A DNA stretch of 64,000 nucleotides from Plazaster borealis (lineage: Eukaryota > Echinodermata > Asteroidea > Forcipulatida > Labidiasteridae). Numbering within the stretch: position 1 is the first letter of the stretch; each line of letters begins with the position of its first letter. Where the stretch lies: the NCBI GenBank assembly GCA_021014325.1, contig CM037462.1, positions 3,194,318 through 3,258,317 on the forward strand, in the 5' to 3' direction. A program made the position numbers and the translations under genes. The notes below the pieces were generated by a model, which searched no databases, was not told where the DNA came from, and saw only the letters and a list, made by a program, of their open reading frames with translations. This document shows positions 12,790-23,373 of the stretch, piece after piece.

Positions 12790-14495
12790 GTTGTATTAAG
12801 TCTTGAATTTTATTTATTTGAGCAGTTTTAGCTTGACTTAATCTGCTTTAAGTCATACTTTGTTTGTAATTGATTTTATCTTTTCAGAATATACAACACA
12901 TAAAGTACCCGAATGGTCTCCAGTGAAAGATTTCATACTCGTTGTTGTGTTCCATTCCCTAATTCCTTGCTGAGTGTATGATGCACCATACAGGTAGAAA
13001 TAGTTATTAACTCATTATTAGTTAAAATCACGAGAGGCTTAAACTTGCCGTCTTCATGACTTGCCTTTTCTTGCATAATTATTAAAAACAAGTGTCTTTT
13101 CTTTCAATGTTATAAATTTAACAAACCGTTCTGTATGAAGACTAATGTGTAAAAACCAAGCAAGCTATTTTTAAAAATGCAACCAATATAGCTCATACAT
13201 AGCTCATAAATCACAGTATATGAAAACCTGTTAAAACTTCTAAGAATTGTAACTTAATAATGTCAACATGATTTGCATAGTCGGATTTATTAATCAATAA
13301 AGAATCAATATCCATTAAAAAAAGAAATAAACTTCAGAGAGTGGCATACAAGATAGTTGTACTTGTGAGTAATTCAAAGGCTCGTTTTAAGATATGCAAC
13401 CAAAATTAAAGGGAATTCGAAAAAATAATGTTGCTCTCTATGAAAGGACAATATTGACCCTCTGCCCTTTTAAATACATTAAATAATGTACTCTTTTGCT
13501 GACAATACGTTTTAACCTTGCATGTATTCAAGCCGGGATTTGTAACATCCAAAAATTAAGATCCTGTTCAAATGACGTCATCAATTGTCATATAATTATG
13601 AAGTCACATTAAAGGTATCGTACACGTTTGGTAATGACTTAAAACAAATAATATTAGCGTTAAAACTTACTTGGTAACAAGCAACGGAGAGCTGTTGATA
13701 GTATAAAACATTGTAGGAAACGACTCCCTCTGAAGCAACGTAGTTTTTGAGACTGACGTAATTTCTCACTAAAATAATAAAAACTTCTTGCAAGAAGTTT
13801 TTATTCCTATCTGAAAGCACACAAATTTGTACAACAAGGGTGTTTTTTCTTTCATCATTTTCTTGCAACTTCGATGACCAATTGAGCCCAAATTTTCACA
13901 GGCTTGTATTTTTTATGCATAATGTTGGGATACACCAAGTGAGAACTCTGGTCTTTGACAATTTCCAAACGTGTTCAGTGCCTTTAAAGGTGCAGTTTAA
14001 CTTGATCTATCTAAAGTTTATTATTTCGAAAAATCATATCTTGAGAAATATATCTACTATGATTTTAATCTTTGCATTTGTTGTGAATGTTTCATGTATG
14101 AAAGTTCTGTATAATTGATAATGACATGATTTGACCTGGCTTCCTGTCCAACCGGAAGTAAAATAAATATAAATTAAGAGGCTCTTTTTTGAATTGTCAG
14201 TACAAGTCTTGTATACAGTACACTTTATGAATATTTACATGAGCATTGAAACAGAATGTTCAATTAATACACGTTCTAGAGCTCAATGCAGTCTTAAGTA
14301 GGAACGTTAGCATTTATTTCCCGTTTAAACTAAATGTATACACGTAATTGATTTACACTTTGAAATTTCAAAAGCTATCAACAATTTTTTCATCGACTCA
14401 ATAAAATATTTCACACATTGACACAACACTCTCCCCAATGAAATCCGAACACCTAGTGTTTGTTCCAACAAACACTAAATCTCTAGTTATATACC
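12790..14495 (-). repeat. Repeat R, copy 4 (inverted)
   Basis: Reverse-complement copy of repeat R lying between the two hairpin arrays. Landmarks seen in reverse: TGATGCACCATACAGGTAG (near 12,980), TACTCTTTTGCTGACAATACG (near 13,490), GGCTTCCTGTCCAACCGGAA (near 14,138) and the AACAAACACTAAATCTCTAG hairpin boundary at its right end. It is interrupted by a TTAA-flanked element at 13,613-13,983. Confidence 0.75.
13613..13983 (-). mobile_element. MITE family A copy with TTAA target duplication (piggyBac-like)
   Basis: A 371-bp element with imperfect terminal inverted repeats (AGGTATCGTACACGTTTGG against AGGCACTGAACACGTTTGG), flanked by TTAA at 13,609-13,612 and 13,984-13,987. The direct R copy at about 5,327-5,360 shows the same site empty. 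Relatives lie at 56,687-57,054 and 60,114-60,459. No transposase. TTAA duplication is the known hallmark of the piggyBac superfamily; assignment beyond that is inference. Confidence 0.85.
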
Positions 14496-14502
14496 TTTTT
14501 TA

Positions 14503-15085
14503 GGTGTTCGGGCCAACAGCCCGGAACACCTCTTATTTTTGTTCGTTTTTTTCTTTTTCTTCATACTTCTTAGGTGTTCGGAGAGCTTTGCTCCGAACAC
14601 CTCTTGTTTTTGTTCGGTTTTTTAGGTGTTCGGGCATACAGTTAGGTGTTCGGGCATACAGCCCGCAACACCTCTTGTTTTTGTTCGTTTTGTTTTTTTA
14701 GGTGTTCGGAGAGCTTTGCTCCGAACACCTCTTATTTTTGTTCGTTTTTTTTTAGGTGTTCGTGCCATATGAGCACGAACACCTCTTGTTATTGTTCTGG
14801 TTTTTTTCTTTTTTTTAGGTGTTCGTGCAATACAGCACGAACACCTCTTGTTTTTGTTCTGGTTTTTTTTTAGGTGTTCGTGCAATACAAGCACGAACAC
14901 CTCTTGTTATTGTTCTGTTTTTTTTTGTTTTTTAGGTGTTCGTGCAATACAGCACGAACACCTATTGTTTTTGTTCTGTTTTTTTTAGGTGTTCGTGCAA
15001 TATGAGCACGAACACCTCTGTTATTGTTCTGTTTTTTTAGGTGTTCGTGCAATACAAGCACGAACACCTCTTGTTATTGTTCTGT
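14503..15085 (-). repeat. Array of ten hairpins with paired stem changes
   Basis: Ten tandem hairpins, each AGGTGTTCG plus a variable inner stem, a loop and its complement, followed by CTTGTTATTGTTC or a close variant and a T run. Inner stems differ between units but stay paired: GGC/GCC, GGAGAGC/GCTCC and GTGC/GCAC. One unit (near 14,625-14,670) has a partial duplication of its left arm. Several open frames across the array are by-products of the repeat. It abuts U3 on the right and the boundary of R copy 4 on the left. Confidence 0.85.
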
Positions 15086-15094
15086 TTTTTTTTT

Positions 15095-16780
15095 TTTTTT
15101 TTCTTCTTCATCTTCTTCTTCACCGGAACTCTTCTCCAGAACAGAACTCAAAAAAGAAATTTAATTGAACCTTGAAACTTAGCATATACTTCAACCTTAA
15201 CATGAGCACGGCACTTGCACAATTTCGTCATGATGACGTAATCAGGTGTCGAATTACAAGGTTTTTAAAGTTGAAAAATGATCATTTGGTATTTGCTGTA
15301 TCTCATTGAATATGAAAGCTATGATGTTCATAATTGGGCATGTGATAGATCAAGACTGGGGCTACATTTCAAAAGTTAACGTCAAAATCGTATGACCTTT
15401 TCTTCGAGGTCATGCCCCTAGGTCGAAGTTTGCCTTTGGGTTTTTTCTTGAAAAACATCATTTTCGGGCTTATTTACGGCATAACTCAAGATTGAAATTG
15501 AATTTTACATTGAAACTCATCAGACATTTGAACCTAAATATCAAGATGACACAAACTTGATGATGTCATGATGACGTCATCAGGTATTGAATAACATCAA
15601 ATCAAAGTTTAATATTTGAAAAAAAATCATAACTCATGAACGACATGTTGGATTTTTACAATCTATACATCATCGGAAAGTTCGTTAAAGGTCCAACAGA
15701 CGCTACACAGAAAGTGACCCCATTTGACCTTGACTTCCGGTTCAACCCAGAAATTTAAAATTTCATAATATTCGTATCTCAAAAACCACTTATCATTTCA
15801 GCATAATTTTTGCATCAGGTTGTAGAACGTTGAGCCTGCTCAAACTTTTGCACAGAAATAACAACATTTTGACATTTACATCTTGTCTTATAACCACCGG
15901 CATTAAAGCGCACGTTTGTGTTGACCCACTTTGATAACGCGAGATACTGTTATAGCGCGTGTACAACAGAAACATGCATTGTGAACGTGTAGTTCAGTTT
16001 ACATCAACTACATGTAGGAATACATTTAGCATCGCTGGATGTTACCTTGTATATTGCGCACCCCGGCATAAAGATAATCCATGTAGTACTTGAAAAATTC
16101 GTAACTCCTGAACCACACATTGGATTTTTACAATCTATACATCATCTGAAAGGTTTTTATAAAACCTAACATACGCTACACTTATTGTGACCCCGTTTGA
16201 CCCTGACTTCCGGTTCAAAGCGGAAGTTGAAATTTAATGTTTCAAAATTCATAATTCCTGACCCACACGATGGATTTTTACAATCTATACACCATTGGAC
16301 AAGTATGTAACAACTTAACAAACGATATACAGAATGTGACCCCAAGTGACCTTTACTTCCTGTTCAAACCGGAAGATGAAATTTAATATTTGAAAAAATC
16401 AGAACTCCTGAACCACACATTGGATTTTTTTCATTTATACATCAGCAGAAAGGGCTCCAAAGATTTAAGAAACGCTACACACTGTGACCTCATTTGACCT
16501 TGACTTCCGGTTCGAACCGGAAAGTAAAGGTTAATGTTTCAACAAATCGTTTGAGGTTTACAATCCATACATCATCTAAAACGTCGTCATAAACTAAATG
16601 CGCTACACATAATGTGACCCCTATTTGACCTTGACTTCCGATCCAAACCGGAAGTTGATGTTAAATTTTTAGAAAAATTCATAACTCCTGGACCAGGCAT
16701 TGGATTGATAAGGTAGAATGTTTATTCATTCAATCACTCCCCACGAACACCTTGTTTTTGTCACATGACAAAAGCTGAAA
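15095..16780 (-). repeat. Repeat unit U3 (inverted)
   Basis: Reverse complement of U2, from the AGTTCTGTTCTGGAGAAGAG phrase through the subrepeats to AGGTGTTCGTGGGGAGTG and the hairpin TTTTGTCATGTGACAAAA at its outer end (near 16,755-16,775). Differences from U2 are scattered single bases. Together they form the inner arms of a large inverted repeat with a spacer of about 2.5 kb. Confidence 0.75.
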
Positions 16781-18480
16781 GTCTAGTTTCTTCTTCATCT
16801 TCTTCTTCCGGGGAACTCTTCTCCAGAACAGAACTCAAAAAAGAAATTTAATTGAACCTTGAAACTTGGCATATACTTGAACCTTAACATGAGCACGGCA
16901 CTTGCACAATTTCGTCATGATGACGTAATCAGGTGTCGAATTACAAGGTTTTTAAAGTTGAAAAATGATCATTTGGTATGTGCTGTATCTCATTGAATAT
17001 GAAAGCTATGATGTTCATAATTGGGCATGTGATAGATCAAGACTGGGGCTACATTTCAAAAGTTAACGTCAAAATCGTATGACCTTTTCTTCGAGGTCAT
17101 GCCCCTAGGTCGAAGTTTGCCTTTGGGTTTTTTCTTGAAAAACATCATTTTCGGGCTTATTTACGGCATAACTCAAGATTGAAATTGAATTTTACATTGA
17201 AACTCATCAGACATTTGAACCTAAATATCAAGACGACACAAACTTGATGATGTCATGATGACGTCATCAGGTATTGAATAACATCAAATCAAAGTTTAAT
17301 ATTTGAAAAAAAATTATAACTCATGAACGACATGTTGGATTTTTACAATCTATACATCATCGGAAAGTTCGTTAAAGGTCCAACAGACGCTACACAGAAA
17401 GTGACCCCATTTGACCTTGACTTCCGGTTCAACCCGGAAATTTAAAATTTCATAAAATTCGTATCTCAAAAACTATGCATCATTTCAGCTTAATTTTTGC
17501 ATCAGGTTGTAGAACGTTGAGCCTGCTCAAACTTTTGCACAGAAATAACAACATTTTGACATTTACATCTTGTCTTATAACCACCGGCATTAAAGCGCAC
17601 GTTTGTGTTGACCCACTTTGATAACGCGAGATACTGTTATAGCGCGTGCACAACAGAAACATGCATTTTGAACGTGTAGTTCAGTTTACATCAACTACAT
17701 GTGGGAATACATTTAGCATCGCTGCATGTTACCTTGTATATCGCGCACCCCGGCATAAAGATAATCCATGTAATACTTGACAAATTCGTAACTCCTGAAC
17801 CACACATTGGATTTTTACAATCTATACATCATCTGAAAGGTCTTTATAAAACCTAACATACGCAACACTTATTGTGACCTCGTTTGACCCTGACTTCCGG
17901 TTCAAAGCGGAAGTTGAAATTTAATGTTTCAAAATTCATAATTCCTGAACCACACGATGGATTTTTACAATCTATACATCATTGGACAAGTATTTAACAA
18001 CTTAACAAACGATATACAGAATGTGACCCCAATTGACCTTTACTTCCTGTTCAAACCGGAAGATGAAATTTAATATTTGAAAAAATCAGAACTCCTGAAC
18101 CACACATCGGATTGTTATTATCTATACATCATCAGAAAGGGCTCCAAAGATTTAAGAAACGCTACACACTGTGACCTCATTTGACCTTGACTTCCGGTTC
18201 AAACCGGAATATGAAAGTAAATGTTCCAACAAATTGTTGGAGGTTTACAATCCATACATCATCTAAATCATCTTCATAAACTAAACGCGCTACACAAAAT
18301 GTGACCCCTATTTGACCTTGACTTCCGGTCCAAACCGGAAGTTGATGTTAATTTTTTAGAAAAATTCATAACTCCTGGACCAGGCATTGGATTGATAAGG
18401 TAAAATGTTTATTCATTCAATCACTCCCCACGAACACCTTGTTTTTGTCACATGACAAAAACTAAAGCTCTAGTTTTTAC
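16781..18480 (-). repeat. Repeat unit U4 (inverted)
   Basis: A second inverted unit, head-to-tail with U3 and with the same outer end (TTTTGTCATGTGACAAAAAC then CTAGAGC in minus-strand reading). No coding content beyond a short open frame that is carried along in every U copy. Confidence 0.75.
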
Positions 18481-19505
18481 TTCTTCTGCTTCTCTTCGTC
18501 CCTTGTCCGGTAACTAAGACACCTTTCCCAACATCACATGAACTTGAAACTTCACATATGATTAGATATTCATTAGGAGATGAAACCGCTTTAGTTACGT
18601 CATGGTGACGTCATCAGGTATCAAATTACAAGCCATTTAAGGGGAAAAAGTGACCATATGCAATGCCCGTATGTCTCTGAATATTACAGCTATGGTATTT
18701 ATATTTGGGCATATGATAGATCAAGACACGGGCAACATTTAAAAAGTAAATGTCAAAATCGTATGACCTTAACTTCCGGTCGTACCGGAAGGTCAAAGTT
18801 TGCCTTGGTGTAATTCTTCAAAAAAACACTTTCCCGGCAAAAACATTAATTTCTGTGTATCAGATCAACTTCAAATTTACACCGTGTAAGGAACTTGATA
18901 AAACCTCAATCAAGTAGTTGTGACGTCATGATTACGTCATCAAGTGTTTAAATACAGTAAATCAAAGTTTAATCATTTAAAAATTCATAACGCAAGAAGT
19001 ACATATGCTATTATAACAATCTATACATCATCGGAGAGGTCTTGACAATTGTAGCAAATACTAAACAGAGTCTTATACCGTTTGACCTTGTCTTCCTGTT
19101 CAAACCGGAAGTTGAAAACTTCACAATTCAAACTTTAAGGAATACTTGTACTTTTTACATACACATTACTCACAATTTTTACATCATGTTGTAGATTTTT
19201 AAGCCTTCTCAAACTTTTCCACAGAGATGTTACCTTTTTGACCTTCACTTATGGTTGAAATCGGGTATACATTGACCCGCTGTCAAACCGCGGGCAAAAA
19301 ATGCATTGAGTACACACACAATACGGGATCTAAACCAGTACACGGTGAGCGGCTGCTTGCTCTATTGAATCAAACGCAAGGTTCAAAGTCCTTCAAACAT
19401 GCTTGTAGTCTAGTCTCTTTTCAAGGTTCGCGCAACCTGATTTTGACATTACGCTTTGTTAGTCTCTAAAACAGCCGTCACTGTAAACCTCGCTAACAAT
19501 CAAAT
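18481..19505 (-). repeat. Diverged U-like repeat
   Basis: Shares phrases with U units (TGACGTCATCAGGTAT, TATACATCATCGGA, CTTCCGGTCGTACCGGAAGG) but with many substitutions, so it looks older. It leads into the ~130-bp tandem array without a clear break. Confidence 0.55.
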
Positions 19506-20470
19506 ATCAGATTTTTTTAAAATTCATAATTCAAGAACTACACAACCGATTTTCAAACGTTTTTCAGTTATAAAATTCTTGGGCATTAAAGATTAGCCTT
19601 GGGTAACCGTGACCTCATGTTGACCTTTACTTCCGGGTCAACCGGAAGTGACACCATATCTCAAGAACTGCACAACCGATTTCAAACTTGTTTTCAGTTA
19701 TAGACTTCTTGGGCATTGGAGATTAGCCTTGGGTAACCGTGACCCCATGTTGACCTTTACTTCCGGGTCAACCGGAAGTGGGACCATATTATCTCAAGAA
19801 CTACACAACCGATTTTCAAACTGTTTTCAGTTATAGACTTCTTTGGCATTGGAGATTAGCCTTGGGTAACCGTCACCCCATGTTGACCTTTACTTCTGGG
19901 TCAACCGGAAGTGAGACCATATTCCAAGAACTACACAACCGATTTTCAAACTTTTTCAGTTATAGACTCCTTGGGCATTGGAGATTAGCCTTGGTAACCA
20001 TGACCTCATGTTGACCCTTACTTCCGGGTCAACCGGAAGTGACACCATATCTCAAGAATTACACAACCGATTTTCAAACTTTTTTCAGTTAAAGACTCCT
20101 TGGGCATTGCAAAATAGCCTTGGGTAACCGTGACCCCATGTTGACCTTTATTTCCGGGTCAACCGGAAGAGAGACCATATCTCAAGAACTACACAACCGA
20201 TTTTGAAACTTTTTTCAGTTATAGACTCCTAATGGTCATTGGAGATTAACCTTGGGTAACCGTGACCCCATGTTGACCTTTTCTTCCGGGTCAACCGGAA
20301 GTGAGACTATATTTCAAGAACTACACACCGATTTTCAATTTTTTTTTCAGTCATTGACTCCTTTGGCATTGGAGATTAGCCTCGGGTAATCGTGACCCCA
20401 TGTTGACCTTTACTTCCGGGTCAACCGGAAGATTTGACCACATTTTTCACCTTGACGTTCGATTCAAATA
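19506..20470 (-). repeat. Tandem array, period about 130 bp, seven copies
   Basis: The palindrome ACTTCCGGGTCAACCGGAAGT recurs at about 19,629, 19,759, 19,892, 20,020, 20,150, 20,282 and 20,412, spacings 128-133 bp. Between them lie ACTACACAACCGATTTTCAA and GGAGATTAGCCTTGGGTAAC. Long open frames over it (19,648-20,014) come from the repetition. It occupies the place that the subrepeats take in the U units. Confidence 0.9.
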
Positions 20471-20870
20471 AAAAATGTTTGATTCTTGAATTATGAGATA
20501 TTTACCATAAATACATGCATGATAAGTTTTAATTCACCGACACGAACACCTGTTTTTGTGATCTCACAAAAACTCAATCTCTAGTTATATATTTTATTTC
20601 TTTCCAACATCCGCATTACGATCAAAAAAAAAAAAAATCAAAATCATAACAAAAAAAGGTCATCATAGCAAACCTGTTTAGGAAAAAAAGTTTCGCCCCC
20701 GGGGCCTACTTTTCCCCGTGATTGCGGTAATAGCAACGCTGAATTGGTAACCGCACATTAAGCCCAGAGCCCAATTTTATAAAGCTGTTTAGCAAAAAAA
20801 CACTTATAGCAAATCTCTCTGCTGAGCAAAACTTGAGTGAGGGGGCACCAGTTAATAAAATAATCTAAAG
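20471..20870. other. Outer terminus of the repeat complex and spacer
   Basis: Contains CGAACACC, a hairpin TTTTTGTGATCTCACAAAAA (near 20,552-20,571) and CTCTAGTTATATA, matching the outer ends of the U units and of R copy 4. I read it as the last such end. Beyond about 20,600 the sequence is AT-rich with nothing recognisable. Confidence 0.5.
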
Positions 20871-20984
20871 GCTGCATGAAATTTGGCCCATTCCAGAGCA
20901 CTTTAGGCAACGCGCATGCTTCAAGTTCGCCATATCTTTACATACAACTTGACTCCCAAAATGGCAGACCATGTGTACCATCAG

Positions 20985-21470
20985 ACAGTAGCCGGTGTCA
21001 GATGCAATTGTGTCCGCCATGCAATACTGTCCGCTCCGGACACTTTTGCATATGCAATCGTGTCCAGGGCTATGCAAAACCGTCCGGCGGACATGTACAT
21101 GTACATGTATGTGCGTAAGCGAGCGTGCATGCACTGAACGTACGTTTTCGCGGGGAAGCTTAAGGGGGAGGTTGTTTGCGTAGTGCTCCGTCACATTGAC
21201 CTTTCAGAATCATCACATCATCATTCATGTCATTCATGACATGCACTTAGCTTGTACAAAAATGGCGAACGTTCTTCGTGTTCCGTCGCACAAGGACGGT
21301 TTTGCACGGGGGCGGACTCGATTGCATATGCAAATGTGTCCGGGCGGACGCAATTGCACTATGCAGCAGCGTCCGGGCGGACACGATTGCATATGCAAAA
21401 CCGTCCGCCGGATAGTATTGCATAGAGGACACAATTGCATGCGACACCGGGTACCACCGTGTGACGTCAG
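20985..21470. repeat. GTCCG / TTGCATATGCAA degenerate repeat
   Basis: Short units of about 30 bp alternate GTCCGGGCGGAC-type phrases with the palindrome TTGCATATGCAA or truncated TTGCATA. A run of CATGTACATGTACATGT lies near 21,090. Reading frames are open on both strands only because of the repeat. No gene is recognised. It is GC-richer than its surroundings. Confidence 0.65.
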
Positions 21471-21891
21471 TACAGGGAGTCAAAAGCACGGGTTGTGGCG
21501 CGGTGCGAATGCACTCTGCAAACTGAAATGGGTTAACTTTTGGCAGACCCATATATAAGAAATTCTCTTCCAAATTTGTTTAAACATGATTTTAATTTCT
21601 CGATTACGTTTTATGTCATGTACTAAAAATGACTTGGTTAGCGTCTCTGAATCGGTTAGCGTCTTAACACTACAATGGAGCCTTCAAACTGGTCGCACGG
21701 TTGCCCAATTTTTTACCCGAATGCGAAATCGGGAAGAAGAGGTCCATTAGAAGAAAAAAAACACTTCCAAATTCAAATTTGGTCGTATCCTAATCGGGGT
21801 GGCAATCTTGGTTTAAGGTGGAGGCTTGTGCCCCCCCTTACCCCAACACACTCAGTGGCACCAGCGATTATAAGTTTTTAAAACCCTCTTA
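21471..21891. other. Spacer, no gene seen
   Basis: Non-repetitive sequence with one short open frame (21,675-21,881) that resembles nothing I know and has no supporting splice or start context. Confidence 0.4.
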
Positions 21892-22213
21892 CACCCGGTT
21901 CAGACAGGCACTCTAGAGTCGCGCCGAACCAAACTATTGAATTAAGTACATGACAAGTTCGAAGTCTGAAACAGTTTGTTAGGAGAGACTGGACGCGCTG
22001 AAAGTCAAAAGATCGACTGTTGCAGTCGTTCGGAACGACTCTGGAGCGTCTTGGTTTCAGACGTCGATCTTGTCATGAGCCAAACCTAATTTAAATGTTA
22101 TGTTAAGTTCGCCTGTCTTAAACCAAAATATATTTGGGTCGACCTAGAGTCGCTCCTGATCAATTTGGTTCGGTGCGACTCTGGAGCTCCTGTCTGAACC
22201 GGCGCGCCGGGTG
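21892..22213. mobile_element. Inverted-repeat MITE with TA flanks
   Basis: A 322-bp element with ends CACCCGGTTCAGACAGG and its approximate inverse (CCTGTCTGAACCGGC...GGGTG). Both arms carry the phrase AGAGTCGCGCCGAACC or its complement. It is flanked by TA on both sides (21,890-21,891; 22,214-22,215). No coding capacity. Confidence 0.7.
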
Positions 22214-22352
22214 TAGGCCTACTTCTGTTCCCCAGATATCTATATTACTTGACACTGGGTCCATTTATACCCCGACCAAAATCATACAACAATATATTTT
22301 ACTTAACATTTTAGTCACATTTTGTACCCCCCCTCCCACCCCAACCCATCCA

Positions 22353-22486
22353 GGGCAAAGTTCGCACAAGGACCATTTTGTCGACTGGCGGCCGGTATTA
22401 ACTGATACTCTGGCTCAAAGCATGCGTTGCTGTACCAGGTAATAGACCTCTATTTGACAAAATGGTCCTTATGCGAACTTTGGCCC
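22353..22486. mobile_element. Small inverted-repeat element (GGGCAAAGTTCGC ends)
   Basis: Ends GGGCAAAGTTCGCACAAGGACCATTTTGTC are nearly inverted at the right (CAAAATGGTCCTTATGCGAACTTTGGCCC, read in two parts). A relative sits in the third intron of PAXX at 43,892-44,215. The surrounding 22.23-22.53 kb reappears in inverted orientation at about 35.49-35.64 kb. Confidence 0.6.
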
Positions 22487-22788
22487 ACATTGCATCAGAG
22501 TTTGGTCCTTTTGGGCTGGAGTGTACACGGAGTCATCTTGAATGAGTTCGCGCCAACCACTGAAAGCTTGAGGCGAATTGCATAATTCTACGTCCCAGGG
22601 ATTAATTTGGTACGGCCTAATCTTTTCTAGTCAAGTTGTCAATAGTTTGTACTTTTGGGAGCCTCAATAATGCTGGAATACCATTTCAGTAATAACATAA
22701 TTAGAACATGCAGGAAACTACTTGTAGTCATTGCAGTTACTTTAGTTTCAGTGTGTTTCTGAAAAGATGATGTCAAGTCCATCTAGAT

Positions 22789-23373
22789 TTACAAGGTTTT
22801 CTTCATCATGACCGTGTTTAGCAAGCCGTCCTTCGTGATGATGGAACCGTCCGGGGCGAACTTCCAGTTATCAGGGGGCGGTGTGTCTTTTGTCCAAAAC
22901 CTCGGGGTTCCAAATGGTTCCAAAGCATTAGCTCCAACTGCTCGGACTGCAAAGTCGGGGCATTCAACATATCCTTTGCGTTTGCAATCAGCGGCCACAT
23001 CTTTGAAAATCCACCCAAAGATCTGTTGACACTCCAGGGTTTCAACTGCATATTTTCCGGTAAGACTCACGATTTGTTGGTATAATCCCTCCCCTCGTCT
23101 GGATTTGTCTACGCATCCTGCCTCAATATACACGCCTTTCGGGTGAATCGGGACGTTTACCGGAACAACCCGTATATGTCCGATAACAGAATCTGGTTGG
23201 TTCTCTCCCTGGTCAATGAGAACCAACGAACACGGCAAACCAGTGCAGTTCTCGTTCTCCAAATGCTGCAATCGCTCAGCCCTGGAACGGGGCCAGACGC
23301 TCTTCAAAAGCTTTGAGCAAGAGACGATCAAGTCTGGGCGAGTATGCAGACAGCGAAATGATAACGACATCAT
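22789..23373 (-). CDS. NAA80-like N-acetyltransferase (GNAT family), single exon
   Basis: A 194-aa intact frame with ATG start. The N-terminal part, RPDLIVSCSKLLKSVWPRSR (residues 12-31), fits the start of the animal NAA80 (NAT6/FUS2) family, including the WPRSR box. Residues 62-98 are the acetyl-CoA-binding core: SVIGHIRV, then RRGEGLY (92-98), the GNAT R-x-x-G-x-G/A loop with the last glycine replaced by tyrosine. The FW-plus-charged motif TPRFWTKD (156-163) resembles the end of vertebrate NAA80, but the proline-rich segment between is absent, so it is shorter than the human protein. In animals NAA80 acetylates the processed N terminus of actin in the cytosol; whether this copy does so is inferred. 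The start is the first ATG; a frame running further 5' has no other methionine. No intron signals are needed. An alternative is a more general GNAT paralogue. Confidence 0.75.
   Translation of the reverse strand: MMSLSFRCLHTRPDLIVSCSKLLKSVWPRSRAERLQHLENENCTGLPCSLVLIDQGENQPDSVIGHIRVVPVNVPIHPKGVYIEAGCVDKSRRGEGLYQQIVSLTGKYAVETLECQQIFGWIFKDVAADCKRKGYVECPDFAVRAVGANALEPFGTPRFWTKDTPPPDNWKFAPDGSIITKDGLLNTVMMKKTL

Noticed and set aside
14503..15085. CRISPR-like array
   Set aside because: Repeat and spacer are not distinct: the whole unit repeats, loops are 5-8 bases, and the genome is eukaryotic with spliced genes.
9979..17662. Four near-identical 60-codon frames in the U units (9,979-10,164; 11,677-11,859; 15,793-15,975; 17,480-17,662)
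   Set aside because: They are carried by the repeat itself. Differences between copies include several amino-acid changes, there is no start context or partner gene, and they match nothing known.
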